Counted from the stretch's first letter, positions 1-9,368 are shown. The stretch is 64,000 bases of DNA from Pseudomonas putida (GCF_002906855.1 NZ_MINI01000048.1:992001-1056000); one strand, 5' to 3'. Notes: generated by a model from the sequence alone, not told the origin. Made by a program: numbers and translations.

Positions 1-717
1 TACCTGGTCAGCCTGCTCGACAGCAAGTTCGACGGCCCGGCCAGCCTGTTCGCCGACGAACAGACCATCGAGGCCGCCAAGCGTCGCTCGTACCAGCGTG
101 GTGTGCTGGACGGTGGCGAGGTGGCGCGGATCTTCGCCTGGATGCGGCCCAACGACTTGATCTGGAACTACTGGGTCAACAACTACCTGCTCGGCAAGAC
201 CCCGCCGGCCTTCGACATTCTCTACTGGAACGCCGACAGCACTCGCCTTCCGGCCGCGCTGCACGGCGACTTGCTGGACTTCTTCAAGGTCAACCCACTG
301 ACCCGCGCCGCGGGCCTGGAAGTGTGCGGCACCCCCATCGATCTCAAACAGGTGGACCTCGACAGCTTCACCGTGGCCGGCAGCAACGATCACATCACGC
401 CGTGGGACGCGGTGTACCGCTCGGCCTTGCTGCTCGGTGGCGACCGACAGTTCGTGCTGGCCAACAGCGGGCACATCCAGAGCATCATCAACCCACCCGG
501 TAACCCCAAGGCGTACTACCTGGAAAACCCCAAGCTCTCGAGCGACCCACGCGCCTGGTTCCATGACGCACAGCGCCGCGAAGGCAGCTGGTGGCCGTTG
601 TGGCTGGAGTGGATCACGCCGCGCTCCGGCCCGCTCAAGGCGCCACGCACGGAACTGGGCAACACCACCTATCCACCGCTGGGCCCTGCGCCAGGCACCT
701 ATGTCCTGACCCGATGA
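1..717 (+). CDS. phaC2: Class II poly(3-hydroxyalkanoate) polymerase PhaC2, C-terminal part
   Basis: The frame is open from base 1, so the N-terminal part, including the catalytic cysteine (lipase-like box), lies outside the window; 238 residues are visible. PHA synthase polymerises (R)-3-hydroxyacyl-CoA into medium-chain-length polyester at the granule surface. The remaining members of the catalytic triad are visible: Asp at fragment residue 130 in GSNDHITPW and His at residue 158 in NSGHIQS. The fragment also has the WNYWVNNYLLG and PAFDILYWNAD stretches typical of class II enzymes. It is followed after 13 nt by phaD and then convergent phaF/phaI, the usual phaC1-phaZ-phaC2-phaD order of pseudomonads, so this is the second synthase. 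Family assignment is from recognised motifs and synteny. Confidence 0.95.
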   Translation, partial: YLVSLLDSKFDGPASLFADEQTIEAAKRRSYQRGVLDGGEVARIFAWMRPNDLIWNYWVNNYLLGKTPPAFDILYWNADSTRLPAALHGDLLDFFKVNPLTRAAGLEVCGTPIDLKQVDLDSFTVAGSNDHITPWDAVYRSALLLGGDRQFVLANSGHIQSIINPPGNPKAYYLENPKLSSDPRAWFHDAQRREGSWWPLWLEWITPRSGPLKAPRTELGNTTYPPLGPAPGTYVLTR

Positions 718-730
718 GCGCCACGACTGG

Positions 731-1345
731 ATGAAGACCCGCGACCGTATCCTCGAATGCGCCCTGCAGCTGTTCAACTTGCAGGGCGAGCCGAATGTCT
801 CGACCCTGGAGATTGCCAACGAACTGGGTATCAGCCCAGGCAACCTGTACTACCACTTCCACGGCAAGGAGCCCTTGATCCACGGGCTGTTCGACCGCTT
901 CGAGGAAGCGCTGATGCCGCTGCTCGACCCTCCGCTGGAGGTGCGCCTGGAGGCCGAGGACTACTGGCTGTTCCTGCACTTGATCGTCGAGCGCATGGCG
1001 CAGTACCGCTTTCTGTTCCAGGACCTGTCCAACCTGACCGGGCGCCTGCCGAAGCTGGCACGGGGCATGCGCAGCCTGATCAACGCGCTCAAGCGCACGC
1101 TGGCGGCATTGCTGGCCAGCCTCAAGGGCCAAGGGCAGGTGGTCAGTGAGACGCGGGCATTGGGGCAACTGGTGGAGCAGATCACCCTGACCTTGATGTT
1201 CTCGCTGGACTACCAACGGGTGCTGGGGCGCGAGGGCGATGTGGGGATCGTGGTGTATCAGGTGATGATGCTGGTGGCGCCGCATCTTCAGGTGCAGGCA
1301 CGGGCGGCGGCCGAGGAGTTGGCGGTGAGGTATCTGGAGGGATAG
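731..1345 (+). CDS. phaD: PhaD, TetR-family regulator of the pha cluster
   Basis: A 204-residue TetR-type protein. The N-terminal helix-turn-helix lies at about residues 22-50 (TLEIANELGISPGNLYYHF), and the rest is an all-helical ligand-binding domain. In P. putida, PhaD activates the phaC1 and phaI promoters and is thought to sense a CoA intermediate of PHA turnover (known for the family). It starts 13 nt after phaC2, consistent with co-transcription, and converges on phaF across a REP palindrome. The length and the LYYHFHGKEPLI segment match PhaD rather than a generic TetR. Confidence 0.93.
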   Translation: MKTRDRILECALQLFNLQGEPNVSTLEIANELGISPGNLYYHFHGKEPLIHGLFDRFEEALMPLLDPPLEVRLEAEDYWLFLHLIVERMAQYRFLFQDLSNLTGRLPKLARGMRSLINALKRTLAALLASLKGQGQVVSETRALGQLVEQITLTLMFSLDYQRVLGREGDVGIVVYQVMMLVAPHLQVQARAAAEELAVRYLEG

Positions 1346-1365
1346 ATCTGACAGCTCGATGGCGC

Positions 1366-1400
1366 GCCCTTCGCGGGACAAGCCCGCTCCCGCGAAGGGC
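1366..1400. repeat. REP palindrome between phaD and phaF
   Basis: A 35-base imperfect palindrome whose 12-nt arms (GCCCTTCGCGGG / CCCGCGAAGGGC) flank a core reading ACAAGCCCGCT. It is the P. putida-type REP sequence and recurs as a paired element at 18077-18149. Lying between two convergent genes, it could act as a bidirectional RNA 3'-end structure. Confidence 0.85.
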
Positions 1401-1412
1401 ATTACACCGCTA

Positions 1413-2189
1413 TCAGAGCAGAGAGCCGGTGCTGGCCGGAGCCGAAGGCGGGTTGCTCGCTGGGGCCGCAGTAGGCGCCGGAGCGGCGGTAGCGGCCGGC
1501 GCGGCGCTGGCCGCTGGTGCTGCCGGCTTGGCGGCTGCCGGTTTGGCCGGGGCCTTCTTCACTGCCGGCTTCTTCGCTGCGGCAGGCTTGGCAGCCGGTT
1601 TCGCCGCGGGCTTGGCCGCTGCAGTCTTGGCAGCCGGTTTCGCCGCTGCTGGTTTGGCCGCTGCTGGTTTGGCTGCTGCCGGTTTGGCTGCTGCGGTTTT
1701 TGCCGCTGGCTTGGCCAATGGTTTGGCCGCTGCCTTGCTCGCTGCCGGCTTGGCCGCTGCGGAGCGCGAGGAGATCGGGGTAACCGATGCGCCGGTCAGT
1801 TTCTCGATCTGCTTGGTCAGGCTGTCGACCTGCTGATGCAGGGCCTTGATCTCGTTGCGGCTCGGTACACCCAGGCGCGAAATGGCACTGTTCAGGCGCT
1901 TGTCGAAGGCCTCTTCGAGTTCGCTCCACTTGCCCAAAGCACGGTCCTTCACGCCCGATACGCGCGAAGTGGTCGAGGACTTGGCGGTTTCAGCCACGTC
2001 TTCAGCTGTCTTCTTCGCTTGCTTCTCAGCCTTCTCGCCATCTTTCACCAGCGAGTCGAACAGCTTCGGGCCGTCCTGGTCGACTTTCGAATAGATACCC
2101 AGCCCCGCCAGCCAGATCTTGCGGGAATACTTCTCGATCCCGCCGATCCAGGAGCTGCCTTCTTTGTCGGAATTCTTCTTGCCAGCCAT
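1413..2189 (-). CDS. phaF: PhaF, histone-like phasin
   Basis: 258 residues. The N-terminal phasin domain (about residues 1-140, KYSRKIWLAGLGIYSKV) binds PHA granules. The C-terminal half (about 150-245) is built of AAKPA-type repeats and resembles histone H1; in P. putida this half binds DNA and places granules on the nucleoid (known for PhaF). The chosen start is the ATG at 2189, preceded by AAGGAGAGCAGG; the TAA of phaI overlaps that ribosome-binding site, so the two genes are translationally close (10-nt gap). The extra upstream 34 codons lie inside phaI and are rejected. The low-complexity tail makes the complementary strand look open, but that is an artefact. Confidence 0.95.
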   Translation of the reverse strand: MAGKKNSDKEGSSWIGGIEKYSRKIWLAGLGIYSKVDQDGPKLFDSLVKDGEKAEKQAKKTAEDVAETAKSSTTSRVSGVKDRALGKWSELEEAFDKRLNSAISRLGVPSRNEIKALHQQVDSLTKQIEKLTGASVTPISSRSAAAKPAASKAAAKPLAKPAAKTAAAKPAAAKPAAAKPAAAKPAAKTAAAKPAAKPAAKPAAAKKPAVKKAPAKPAAAKPAAPAASAAPAATAAPAPTAAPASNPPSAPASTGSLL

Positions 2190-2199
2190 CCTGCTCTCC

Positions 2200-2619
2200 T
2201 TATGGTTTGTGCGCGACGCGCTCGAGCAGCTCATGCAGCTGTTCAAGCTTGATGGATAACGCCTCAACGTCATGTTTAGACGGAATGCCAAGGCGATTCA
2301 AGGCGCGACCTACCCGTGCGTCGAAAGCTCTTTCGATCTTGTCGAGTTGAATTTCGACCTTGCCGCGTACGCGGCTGACTTCTTCACCCGCTTCGTCGAG
2401 CTGGTGGTTGGCGGCATCGAGCTCTTTGTCGATGCGCTGCTTGCCGCGTTTCTCGACGCCTTCGCCGGCCTTGACCAGCTCCTTGAAGTAGTCGGAGCCT
2501 TCCTGGCCAACACGGGCGTAGGCGCCGATACCGGCCAGCCAGATCTTGCGTGCATAGCCACGCACCTCGCCAAGCGTGCCCAGGGCTTCGTCTTTTTTCT
2601 TCACAATCACTTTGGCCAT
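2200..2619 (-). CDS. phaI: PhaI phasin
   Basis: 139 residues, paralogous to the N-terminal domain of PhaF (both contain ARKIWLAG/SRKIWLAG and an NRLGIPSK/SRLGVPSR segment), followed by a leucine-heptad helix at the C terminus. It coats PHA granules. The start ATG at 2619 is chosen because GAGGT lies upstream and MAKVIVKKKDEALG matches known PhaI starts; the longer reading frame runs into the promoter. It heads the phaIF unit, divergent from the large toxin-like gene, with 179 bases between them that should hold the phaI promoter and PhaD target. Confidence 0.95.
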   Translation of the reverse strand: MAKVIVKKKDEALGTLGEVRGYARKIWLAGIGAYARVGQEGSDYFKELVKAGEGVEKRGKQRIDKELDAANHQLDEAGEEVSRVRGKVEIQLDKIERAFDARVGRALNRLGIPSKHDVEALSIKLEQLHELLERVAHKP

Positions 2620-2798
2620 GCTGTGTACCTCATGTTCATGAGTGGAGGAAAAACCGCCCATGGAGGTTGGGCTTGTGCACACGGTAGGCAAATAAATTAG
2701 AAACCTCACCCTAAGCTCACGGCGGCCACATTCATGTACCGCCGTCCATCCGCGCAGGTGCCCTAGCGTGCAGGCTTTCACCTGATCGGAGCCTCACC
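2620..2798. promoter_or_regulatory. Divergent intergenic region phaI / toxin-like gene
   Basis: 179 bases between two divergent starts. It must contain the phaI promoter (known in P. putida to be PhaD-dependent). An AT-rich core at about 2688-2702 (CAAATAAATTAGAAA) stands out from the GC-rich surroundings and is the likely melting region. I cannot assign an exact operator by eye. Confidence 0.4.
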
Positions 2799-5700
2799 AT
2801 GAGCGACATGCTGCAAAGCCCAACCTTCAGACAATCCATCGCAAATTGCTTTGCCAAGCGGCCGCGCTTGCGAGAAGTGTTGTCTCGCGAGGGTTACGAC
2901 CTCCTCGTCGATCACTACCCGTGGATCCGTCACAACCACCCACAACTGTCTTCCCTGGACCTGTTTGTCGTCCTCTCCCCTGCCGAAGATGGCAACTCGC
3001 CAGGACAACGCCAACTGATTGATGTGTTGCTGGCGCATTTCCTGGCGCGCACCCCAATGCAGCTGAAGGAAACAGACCAGCTGAGCATTGCCCCGCCACA
3101 GGTTTTTCGTGCACAGGAAAGCGCCGATGACAGCGCTTCGAAGCCGGAAATCAACCTGGACATGGCAAGACTCAACAGCGTTTTCGACGACCTCCTCAGC
3201 ACCCTTGTCGAAGCCTTCCAGCAAGCCCAGGTCAGCTTCTGGAGCGGCTACGACGACGACAGCCAGGTACCCCGGCTGCGCTGGGTCGAGCAGACCATCA
3301 AAGCCGCTTTGTCAGTCAACGTGCAGCGCCAAGGGCTGCGCGACGACGAAAAATCGGTGCTTTACGAAATGCTCGCGGGCACTACTGATGGGTTGTCGAT
3401 CAATACCCTGCAGATCACGCTGGAAAACGACGGAAACACTTTTCATCCGCCACTGCCCACCCTGCTGCTGACAGCCACGCGGGGCATAGCCAATCGGGTG
3501 CTGGCCTGCAAGTCGTCCGGCGTCATTTGCAGTTACAAGGACTTGCCTGCGTTCAGTGCCGCGCTGCAGGCCGAACTGGCCGACCGATACCGCTTCCGCA
3601 CGCTCCATTGGGCCCGCTCGCCTGCAGGCGAAAGCCCCTTTGCCCTGCAGGCCACTGAAATTCTCAACGTCATCCTTGACGACATCAGGCGCCTGCGGGT
3701 GACCGGCCTGCCCTCTGTCACCGAGCTAGAGGCGAATTTCGCTCGCGTCAGCGACCCATCACCCCACTTTCTCGACCAAGCTTGCCAGGTCGATGGCCTA
3801 CCATCCATCAAGCTGCCTGGCTGGCTGGTGAATGCAAAGCCCGGGGAGCGCTTCGACTATCATGCGGCGTTGCTCGACCTGGCCGCCAGCCAGGGGCAAT
3901 TCAAGGGAACCACCTCGCTGGGCGATATCGACTCGATAAGCCGCTACGCCAGCCGACGCTTGCGTGAGCAGTTGCAGATGGCACATCAAGGCAAGGCAAC
4001 GTGCAATCCGGATGCGCTGCTCATCAGCATTTCCGAAAGGCTCGAAGGGTCTAGCCCGACAGCACCACAGAGCCTGTTCCTAAGGGACGAAACCCTGACC
4101 GAGCTGGCCATTTCCCGGCTGGGCTCCAATGAAGTGGCAACCCGCATCAGCAACGCCGACGGCACACCCTACCAAGCTGGGCTCACGCTTGAGGACATCG
4201 AGTCGCTGATCCTCAAGGCTGACATCGGCGGCAGCTACCCGAAGTACGTGAACGACATGGTCAACGCCCAGCCACGCAGGGCTGCACGTATCAGCCAGTT
4301 TGCCCGTGAATGGCGCAGCCAGCTGCGGTTCAGCACGCTCAAGGCCGGCTGCGAGGGGCAACTGGACGAAGCCACCCGCAAGGCGCTTCTCGATGCCTGT
4401 AGCAATGCCGACGACAACGCCCCAGGGCCACGCTTCGCCCCGCTGGCCTTTCTCTGCGCACCGGGGGCCACAACCGCCGATCGTGCGCACGGCATGTACC
4501 TCATCGACCTGCCAGAGCGCACTGGCTGGCTGTTGTACCGCCCGTTCTATGAGAACAACACCCTGCTGCAATTCGCCACCCTGGAGACGCTGATGGCGGC
4601 CCTGCGCAGCAAAGGTGAACTGCAGCAGAGCGTGCTCGACTGGCTGGGTAATGACGTCCGGGCTGTTTACGAAAACGACGGTTTCATCCGCCCGCATCTG
4701 CATCCCGGGCTGTCGAACATCGCCCACTTGCTGGGCGTCGATTCCGCGCTGGTCGACACCGTGCTGGACAAGCTCAAGCAGCCGGTAACGATCACATTCG
4801 CGGCTTGGGACGACGACCTCGACCGGCACCTGTTCGATGCCAGGGTCCAAGCCATGTTACAGGCGGCGTCCACAAACAGCGTCTCCAATGCCCAGGAAAA
4901 ATGGGCACTGGTGAAGCAGGCGGCCTGGGCGCTGTTCAATACGCTGACGCTGTTCTGGCATGGCCCCCTCGCCAGTCTTGTGTGGCTGGTGCTGGCGGTC
5001 TCGGCAGCCAAGGATGATGTGTCGGCATTGCTCAAGGGCGCGGACGAAGACCGCATTCTGGCGGTCACCGACCTGCTCACCAACCTGGCCATGCTCCTGG
5101 CGCACGGCGCAACGCACGCTCCTGCGCCCACTGTCGAGCCGCTGGCACCGCCGCGTTTCGCGCAACCGCCCGAGCGGCTATTCAACGAGGCGCCGTCCAG
5201 CGCACCACCCACAGAGCGTGACTGGGCAGCCCCTGATGCCAGCACTCGGCCTGGGTATGCCTATGCCAGCAGCTGGCGCAACAACCAAAGGCTGGGCAAC
5301 CTGTCGACGGAGCGACGCCAGGCACTGGTCAGGCTGCAGGCCCGGCAGTCGCTCGCAGGCCTGACGCCCTTGAGCGAGGGGCGCCTGCGAGGGCTGTACG
5401 AGGTTGCGCAGCGTTACTACGTGAAGTTGGACGAGGCGGTTTTCGAGGTGCAGGAAACCTGGGGCGGTGTGCAGGTAATTGGCCCGGACCAGAGCCAGGA
5501 TGAATGGGTATCGCAATGGCAAGGGAGCGCGGACGGCTACCACATCGTCGGGCGTGAGCGCAGTAAAGGCCCCTGGCTGACCCGCTGGAACGGCGAGTGG
5601 TCGCTGGACCTGAGCCTGGCTGGCGGCATGCCAAGAAACCGCCAGGCCATCACCGCCGAGAACCGGCAGGCGTTCGATCAGATGCGTACCAGTACCCTGG

Positions 5701-7544
5701 CCAATCAGCAGGAACTGGCCAAGCTCGAGCCGCTGCTGGAAAAGGCCCAGAAGCGGCTGAAGCCCTATGACGAACTGGCCAAGGCTTTCACCGACGCCTT
5801 CAAGGCACTCCCGGCTGACGCGCGCTCGTCATTGCCCGCAACACTCCAGCAACAACGCCAGCAACTGTTGGACCTGCGCAAGACGCAACTGCCACATCTC
5901 AGGCTGGCAAGCCTGTATCTGGAAAAACAAGGTGTTTTCCTGCACGCCAACGCGGCCTTGTTCAAGCAGATGCTCGAACCACGCTTTCTCAAGTTCGACC
6001 GTGGCAATGTCATTCAACGCAGGCTCAACGACTGGACCGAAACCTGCATCGACAACGACATGTTGCTGATGCGGCGCCTGCTGGAGCTTCCCGACCACGA
6101 ACGCTTGAAGGAACTGGCCCAAGGGTTGCGCAAGCAGCCGGTAGATGAGGTACAGATACGCAACTACATCGTGTTCCGTGAAGCCACCCGCGACGCACTG
6201 GCCGTCAGCCGACGCCTGCTCAAGACCAGTGAACGGCTGGACAAGACACTGGCAGCAGCGCTCGATAACAGCCAGGTCGACTTCCAGAAAAAAAAAGCCA
6301 AGATCGACAAAGCCATCAAGACGCGCCCTTATTCGACATTGATCATCCGTGCGCAAATGCTGAGCGACCTGGCGTACCTCACGCTGGACAAGACCTTGCT
6401 CAGCGCCGAATCGGCGGCCGAGCTGCTGCCGTTGCAGGGCGCCCTTAGCGACAACGCGCTGTCTACCACCTTCTGGACCCATGATGGTCTGGCCGCCGCC
6501 AACCTGCCGGTCGAGCAACAGGCCGAGGTGCTGAACAACGCCCTGCGCGACTACCGGCGCACGCTTGGCAAAGCTCACTACCTGCAGTCGTTCGACGAAG
6601 TGGCCATCGATAGCCCCGTCCTGGCTGAGTTCACGCAGGCGATGGATACCTTGATCGACCTGACCGAAACCGAACTGGACGGGGTCGTCAAAAGCATCGA
6701 AAGCGGCGTTGCCTCGCCCCCCCGCCCCGTCACTCATCGCGTCAAGGCCGGCAAACGCACCTTGATTCGCACCTCGAAGGGGCACTCGGTGCTGGTGGAG
6801 CGTGAGCAGGAGGACAATCTGGCGGTTCAACTCAATCCGATCACCGAGCAACCGGCTGGCCGCTATGAGCTACGCGAGGGTGTCTGGTACGAAATCCCCG
6901 CCCAGAATGCCCAACCGGGGGTTCCGGACCGAGCCGAGCAGCGCTATCGCGCGAAGCGTCTGCTGGAGCGAAAGGACGAACGGATCAGGCTCGCCAAACT
7001 GTATACCAACGAGCCCAATAGCCTCAGGGACTTGTTGGACTGGCAGACCCAGGACATGCGCGAGGTGTCTGAGCAACTGGCAACTAGCGATACGCCGAAG
7101 GACATCAATTTGGCCAGCCAACTGGACCTGGCCATCCTGACGATTACGGCAGAAAAGCAGCGCCTGCTCACCGAGGCCTACCTGAAGACCCGCCACCCGG
7201 ACGGCGAAGCTCTACGTTACCTGAATGAACAGAAGCGCCTGCAGATCAGCCGTACCACCACGCGCAAGGCCCTGAGCAAACCCGGCGACTACCTCGACGT
7301 GTACCAGATCAGGGACACCGAGGCGGCGCAAACGGTGCTCTGGGAAGCCCACTTCCACTACCGCAGCGCAGAGGCACCGGCCCGGGACTTCGCCAAGGGT
7401 CACCTGAAATTCTGGGAGCCGCGTGGCAAGGACCGTGAGGCGCGGATGGAAGAAGCCAGCAGCGCTGCAGAGCGCTTGCAGGTCTACCGTGGCGACCTGC
7501 GCCTGGAGCAGGTGGACGGGGTGATTCCGTTCCCTGACCAGTAA
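2799..7544 (+). CDS. Giant toxin-like protein (dermonecrotic-toxin/DUF6543-like), function unknown
   Basis: 1581 residues from the ATG at 2799, with no signal peptide. The N-terminal 400 residues are helical. Around residues 560-600 there is a LIDLPERTGWLLYRPF segment, followed by a hydrophobic stretch at about 708-738 (ALFNTLTLFWHGPLASLVWL). A beta-rich module at about 870-930 (YYVKLDEAVFEVQETWGGVQV) is followed by long helices, probably coiled coil, from about 960 to 1000, then charged helical sequence to the end. The same order of helical part, 'LI-LP' segment, hydrophobic hairpin and beta module is seen in the 1842-residue protein at 27046, so I infer a shared toxin-like core. Unlike that protein, this one has no leucine-rich repeats and no NEL domain. 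It sits alone between core metabolic genes. The family name is from memory and no catalytic residue can be named. Confidence 0.6.
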   Translation: MSDMLQSPTFRQSIANCFAKRPRLREVLSREGYDLLVDHYPWIRHNHPQLSSLDLFVVLSPAEDGNSPGQRQLIDVLLAHFLARTPMQLKETDQLSIAPPQVFRAQESADDSASKPEINLDMARLNSVFDDLLSTLVEAFQQAQVSFWSGYDDDSQVPRLRWVEQTIKAALSVNVQRQGLRDDEKSVLYEMLAGTTDGLSINTLQITLENDGNTFHPPLPTLLLTATRGIANRVLACKSSGVICSYKDLPAFSAALQAELADRYRFRTLHWARSPAGESPFALQATEILNVILDDIRRLRVTGLPSVTELEANFARVSDPSPHFLDQACQVDGLPSIKLPGWLVNAKPGERFDYHAALLDLAASQGQFKGTTSLGDIDSISRYASRRLREQLQMAHQGKATCNPDALLISISERLEGSSPTAPQSLFLRDETLTELAISRLGSNEVATRISNADGTPYQAGLTLEDIESLILKADIGGSYPKYVNDMVNAQPRRAARISQFAREWRSQLRFSTLKAGCEGQLDEATRKALLDACSNADDNAPGPRFAPLAFLCAPGATTADRAHGMYLIDLPERTGWLLYRPFYENNTLLQFATLETLMAALRSKGELQQSVLDWLGNDVRAVYENDGFIRPHLHPGLSNIAHLLGVDSALVDTVLDKLKQPVTITFAAWDDDLDRHLFDARVQAMLQAASTNSVSNAQEKWALVKQAAWALFNTLTLFWHGPLASLVWLVLAVSAAKDDVSALLKGADEDRILAVTDLLTNLAMLLAHGATHAPAPTVEPLAPPRFAQPPERLFNEAPSSAPPTERDWAAPDASTRPGYAYASSWRNNQRLGNLSTERRQALVRLQARQSLAGLTPLSEGRLRGLYEVAQRYYVKLDEAVFEVQETWGGVQVIGPDQSQDEWVSQWQGSADGYHIVGRERSKGPWLTRWNGEWSLDLSLAGGMPRNRQAITAENRQAFDQMRTSTLANQQELAKLEPLLEKAQKRLKPYDELAKAFTDAFKALPADARSSLPATLQQQRQQLLDLRKTQLPHLRLASLYLEKQGVFLHANAALFKQMLEPRFLKFDRGNVIQRRLNDWTETCIDNDMLLMRRLLELPDHERLKELAQGLRKQPVDEVQIRNYIVFREATRDALAVSRRLLKTSERLDKTLAAALDNSQVDFQKKKAKIDKAIKTRPYSTLIIRAQMLSDLAYLTLDKTLLSAESAAELLPLQGALSDNALSTTFWTHDGLAAANLPVEQQAEVLNNALRDYRRTLGKAHYLQSFDEVAIDSPVLAEFTQAMDTLIDLTETELDGVVKSIESGVASPPRPVTHRVKAGKRTLIRTSKGHSVLVEREQEDNLAVQLNPITEQPAGRYELREGVWYEIPAQNAQPGVPDRAEQRYRAKRLLERKDERIRLAKLYTNEPNSLRDLLDWQTQDMREVSEQLATSDTPKDINLASQLDLAILTITAEKQRLLTEAYLKTRHPDGEALRYLNEQKRLQISRTTTRKALSKPGDYLDVYQIRDTEAAQTVLWEAHFHYRSAEAPARDFAKGHLKFWEPRGKDREARMEEASSAAERLQVYRGDLRLEQVDGVIPFPDQ

Positions 7545-7574
7545 ACTACGCCCTTGCCAGCGACAGCCCGGGCG

Positions 7575-7850
7575 TCAGGCCAGGGCCTTGTCCAGCGCCC
7601 GCTCGATCTCGCCCTTGATGGTAGCGCTCATCATCGACAGCATCATGCCCAGTTTCAGTTCCACGCGGATGCTGTCGTCACCGATGTGCACGCTGCCATT
7701 GGCGCCGCTGCGGGCCACATCGACGCGGTCACCGTTCCAGGTGGCCTTGAGGTCGTACTCGCGGCTGAGCTTGTCGACCAGAGCTTCGGCCTTGGCGCGC
7801 GCGGCATCGCGGCCGAGGGAGTGTTTGCGTTCGACGCTGATCTGGGTCAT
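7575..7850 (-). CDS. Polyhydroxyalkanoic acid system family protein
   Basis: 91 residues from the ATG at 7850 (MTQISVERKHSLG). The sequence pattern (AKAEALVDKLSREYDLKATWNGD, then a beta-rich half ending in IKGEIERALDKALA) matches the small PHA-granule-region family found beside pha clusters in pseudomonads, with a polyketide-cyclase/SRPBCC-like small fold; its biochemical role is unknown. An upstream in-frame start is possible, but the extra 25 residues (GVPWCRGGHNADY) look non-coding. It lies head-to-head with ubiE with about 125 bases between. Confidence 0.75.
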   Translation of the reverse strand: MTQISVERKHSLGRDAARAKAEALVDKLSREYDLKATWNGDRVDVARSGANGSVHIGDDSIRVELKLGMMLSMMSATIKGEIERALDKALA

Positions 7851-7974
7851 GCGGGTGTTCCTGGGTATGTAGACATAATCTGCATTATGCCCGCCCCTGC
7901 ACCAAGGCACACCCCGCCAAGACAAATCCGCCCATTCGCCCTAGAATGGCGGTAATTTTTTCCGGTGAAGCGAT

Positions 7975-8745
7975 ATGAACGACCAGCGCAAAGGCGACCA
8001 CGCCGAACCCACCACCCATTTCGGCTATCAGGACGTCCCTGAAAGCCAGAAGGCGAAGAAAGTCGCCGAAGTGTTCCACTCGGTCGCCGCCAAGTACGAC
8101 CTGATGAACGACGTGCTCTCCGGTGGCATGCACCGCCTGTGGAAGCGGTTTACCATCGAACTGTCGGGCGTGCGCGCCGGCAGCCGCGTGCTGGACATCG
8201 CCGGCGGTACCGGCGACCTGGCCGCCAAGTTCTCGCGTCTTGTAGGACCGACCGGGCAGGTGGTGCTGGCCGACATCAACGATTCGATGCTCAAGGTCGG
8301 CCGTGACCGCCTGCTCGACCGTGGCGTGGCCGGCAATATCGAGTTCGTCCAGGCTGACGCCGAGAAGCTGCCATTCCCGGACAACCACTTCGACTGCGTG
8401 ACCATCGCCTTCGGCCTGCGCAACGTCACCCACAAGGACGAAGCCATCCGTTCGATGCTGCGTGTACTCAAGCCGGGCGGCCGCCTGTTGATCCTGGAGT
8501 TCTCCAAGCCGACCAACAAGCTGATGTCCAAGGCCTACGACGCCTACTCGTTCGCCTTCATGCCGCTGGCCGGCAAGCTGATCACCAATGACTCCGAGAG
8601 CTACCGCTACCTCGCCGAGTCGATCCGCATGCACCCCGACCAGGAAACCCTCAAGAGCATGATGGTCGAGGCCGGTTTCGACCGCGTCACCTACCACAAC
8701 ATGACCAGCGGCATCGTTGCCGTGCACCGGGGAATCAAGCCCTGA
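7975..8745 (+). CDS. ubiE: UbiE, demethylmenaquinone/2-polyprenyl-6-methoxybenzoquinol methyltransferase
   Basis: 256 residues. It is a class I SAM-dependent C-methyltransferase of ubiquinone biosynthesis. The SAM motif VLDIAGGTGDLAAKF lies at about residues 72-86, the acidic ADINDSML loop follows, and the family signatures FHSVAAKYDLMNDVLSGGMH and GLRNVTHKDEAIRSMLRVLK are intact. The stop codon overlaps the ubiJ start by one base (TGATG), and ubiJ in turn overlaps ubiB by 4 nt, giving a ubiE-ubiJ-ubiB operon. Confidence 0.97.
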   Translation: MNDQRKGDHAEPTTHFGYQDVPESQKAKKVAEVFHSVAAKYDLMNDVLSGGMHRLWKRFTIELSGVRAGSRVLDIAGGTGDLAAKFSRLVGPTGQVVLADINDSMLKVGRDRLLDRGVAGNIEFVQADAEKLPFPDNHFDCVTIAFGLRNVTHKDEAIRSMLRVLKPGGRLLILEFSKPTNKLMSKAYDAYSFAFMPLAGKLITNDSESYRYLAESIRMHPDQETLKSMMVEAGFDRVTYHNMTSGIVAVHRGIKP

Positions 8746-9368
8746 TGCTGCTGGCCGGGCTGCTCGCCAGTGTCGAACATGGCCTGAACCGCGTCCTGCG
8801 CATGGACAGCACGGCCTTGCCGCGGCTGGCCGCGCTGGAAGGCAAGGTCATCGAGATCGACTGCCGCCAACCGGCCCTGCAGGTGTTCATCCTGCCCGAT
8901 GAAGAAGGCCTGATGCTTGCCGGCCACTGGGAAGGCGAGGTCGACTGCAGCCTGCACGCCCCGGCTGGCAGCCTGATACAACTGGCCATGGCCCGTGACA
9001 AGACTGCCGTGCTGCACAGCCCGCAAGTCGAACTGCACGGCGACAGTGCCGTGCTGCTCGACCTGTTCGGCGTGCTGCAGGACCTGGAACTGGACTGGGA
9101 ACACGAGCTGCAGCGCTGGCTCGGCCCAGTCGCCACGGCAATGCTAGCTGGCCACCTTCGCCTGCGCGCACGCTGGACCCGCCAGGGCCTGGCACGCTTC
9201 AGCCAGAACCTCTCCGAATACCTGGCCGAAGAGTCCCGCACCTTGGTCGGCAAGCGCGAAGCCGAAGCCGCTTTCAGCGAACTCGATGCCCTGAAACTCG
9301 ACACAGAACGCCTCGAGGCCCGCCTCAAGCGCCTCTCCCGATCCCTTGATACCAGCGATAACGCATGA
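8745..9368 (+). CDS. ubiJ: UbiJ, SCP2-domain ubiquinone biosynthesis accessory factor
   Basis: 207 residues. The N-terminal SCP2 sterol-carrier-like lipid-binding domain (about residues 15-110) is followed by a helical C-terminal part with a heptad pattern near the end (LDTERLEARLKRLSRSL). In enterobacteria UbiJ scaffolds the Ubi complex and binds the hydrophobic quinone intermediates. It is identified by its position between ubiE and ubiB, its size and the SCP2-like pattern. Start and stop overlap both neighbours (1 and 4 nt), indicating translational coupling. Confidence 0.92.
   Translation: MLLAGLLASVEHGLNRVLRMDSTALPRLAALEGKVIEIDCRQPALQVFILPDEEGLMLAGHWEGEVDCSLHAPAGSLIQLAMARDKTAVLHSPQVELHGDSAVLLDLFGVLQDLELDWEHELQRWLGPVATAMLAGHLRLRARWTRQGLARFSQNLSEYLAEESRTLVGKREAEAAFSELDALKLDTERLEARLKRLSRSLDTSDNA

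Noticed and set aside
1359..2252. Long frames opposite phaF (297 and 175 codons)
   Set aside because: They mirror the AAKPA repeats of PhaF in other frames; low-complexity artefact.
2799..7544. NEL or leucine-rich-repeat domain in the 1581-residue protein
   Set aside because: No LxxLxLxxN repeats and no CxD motif in a matching context were found.
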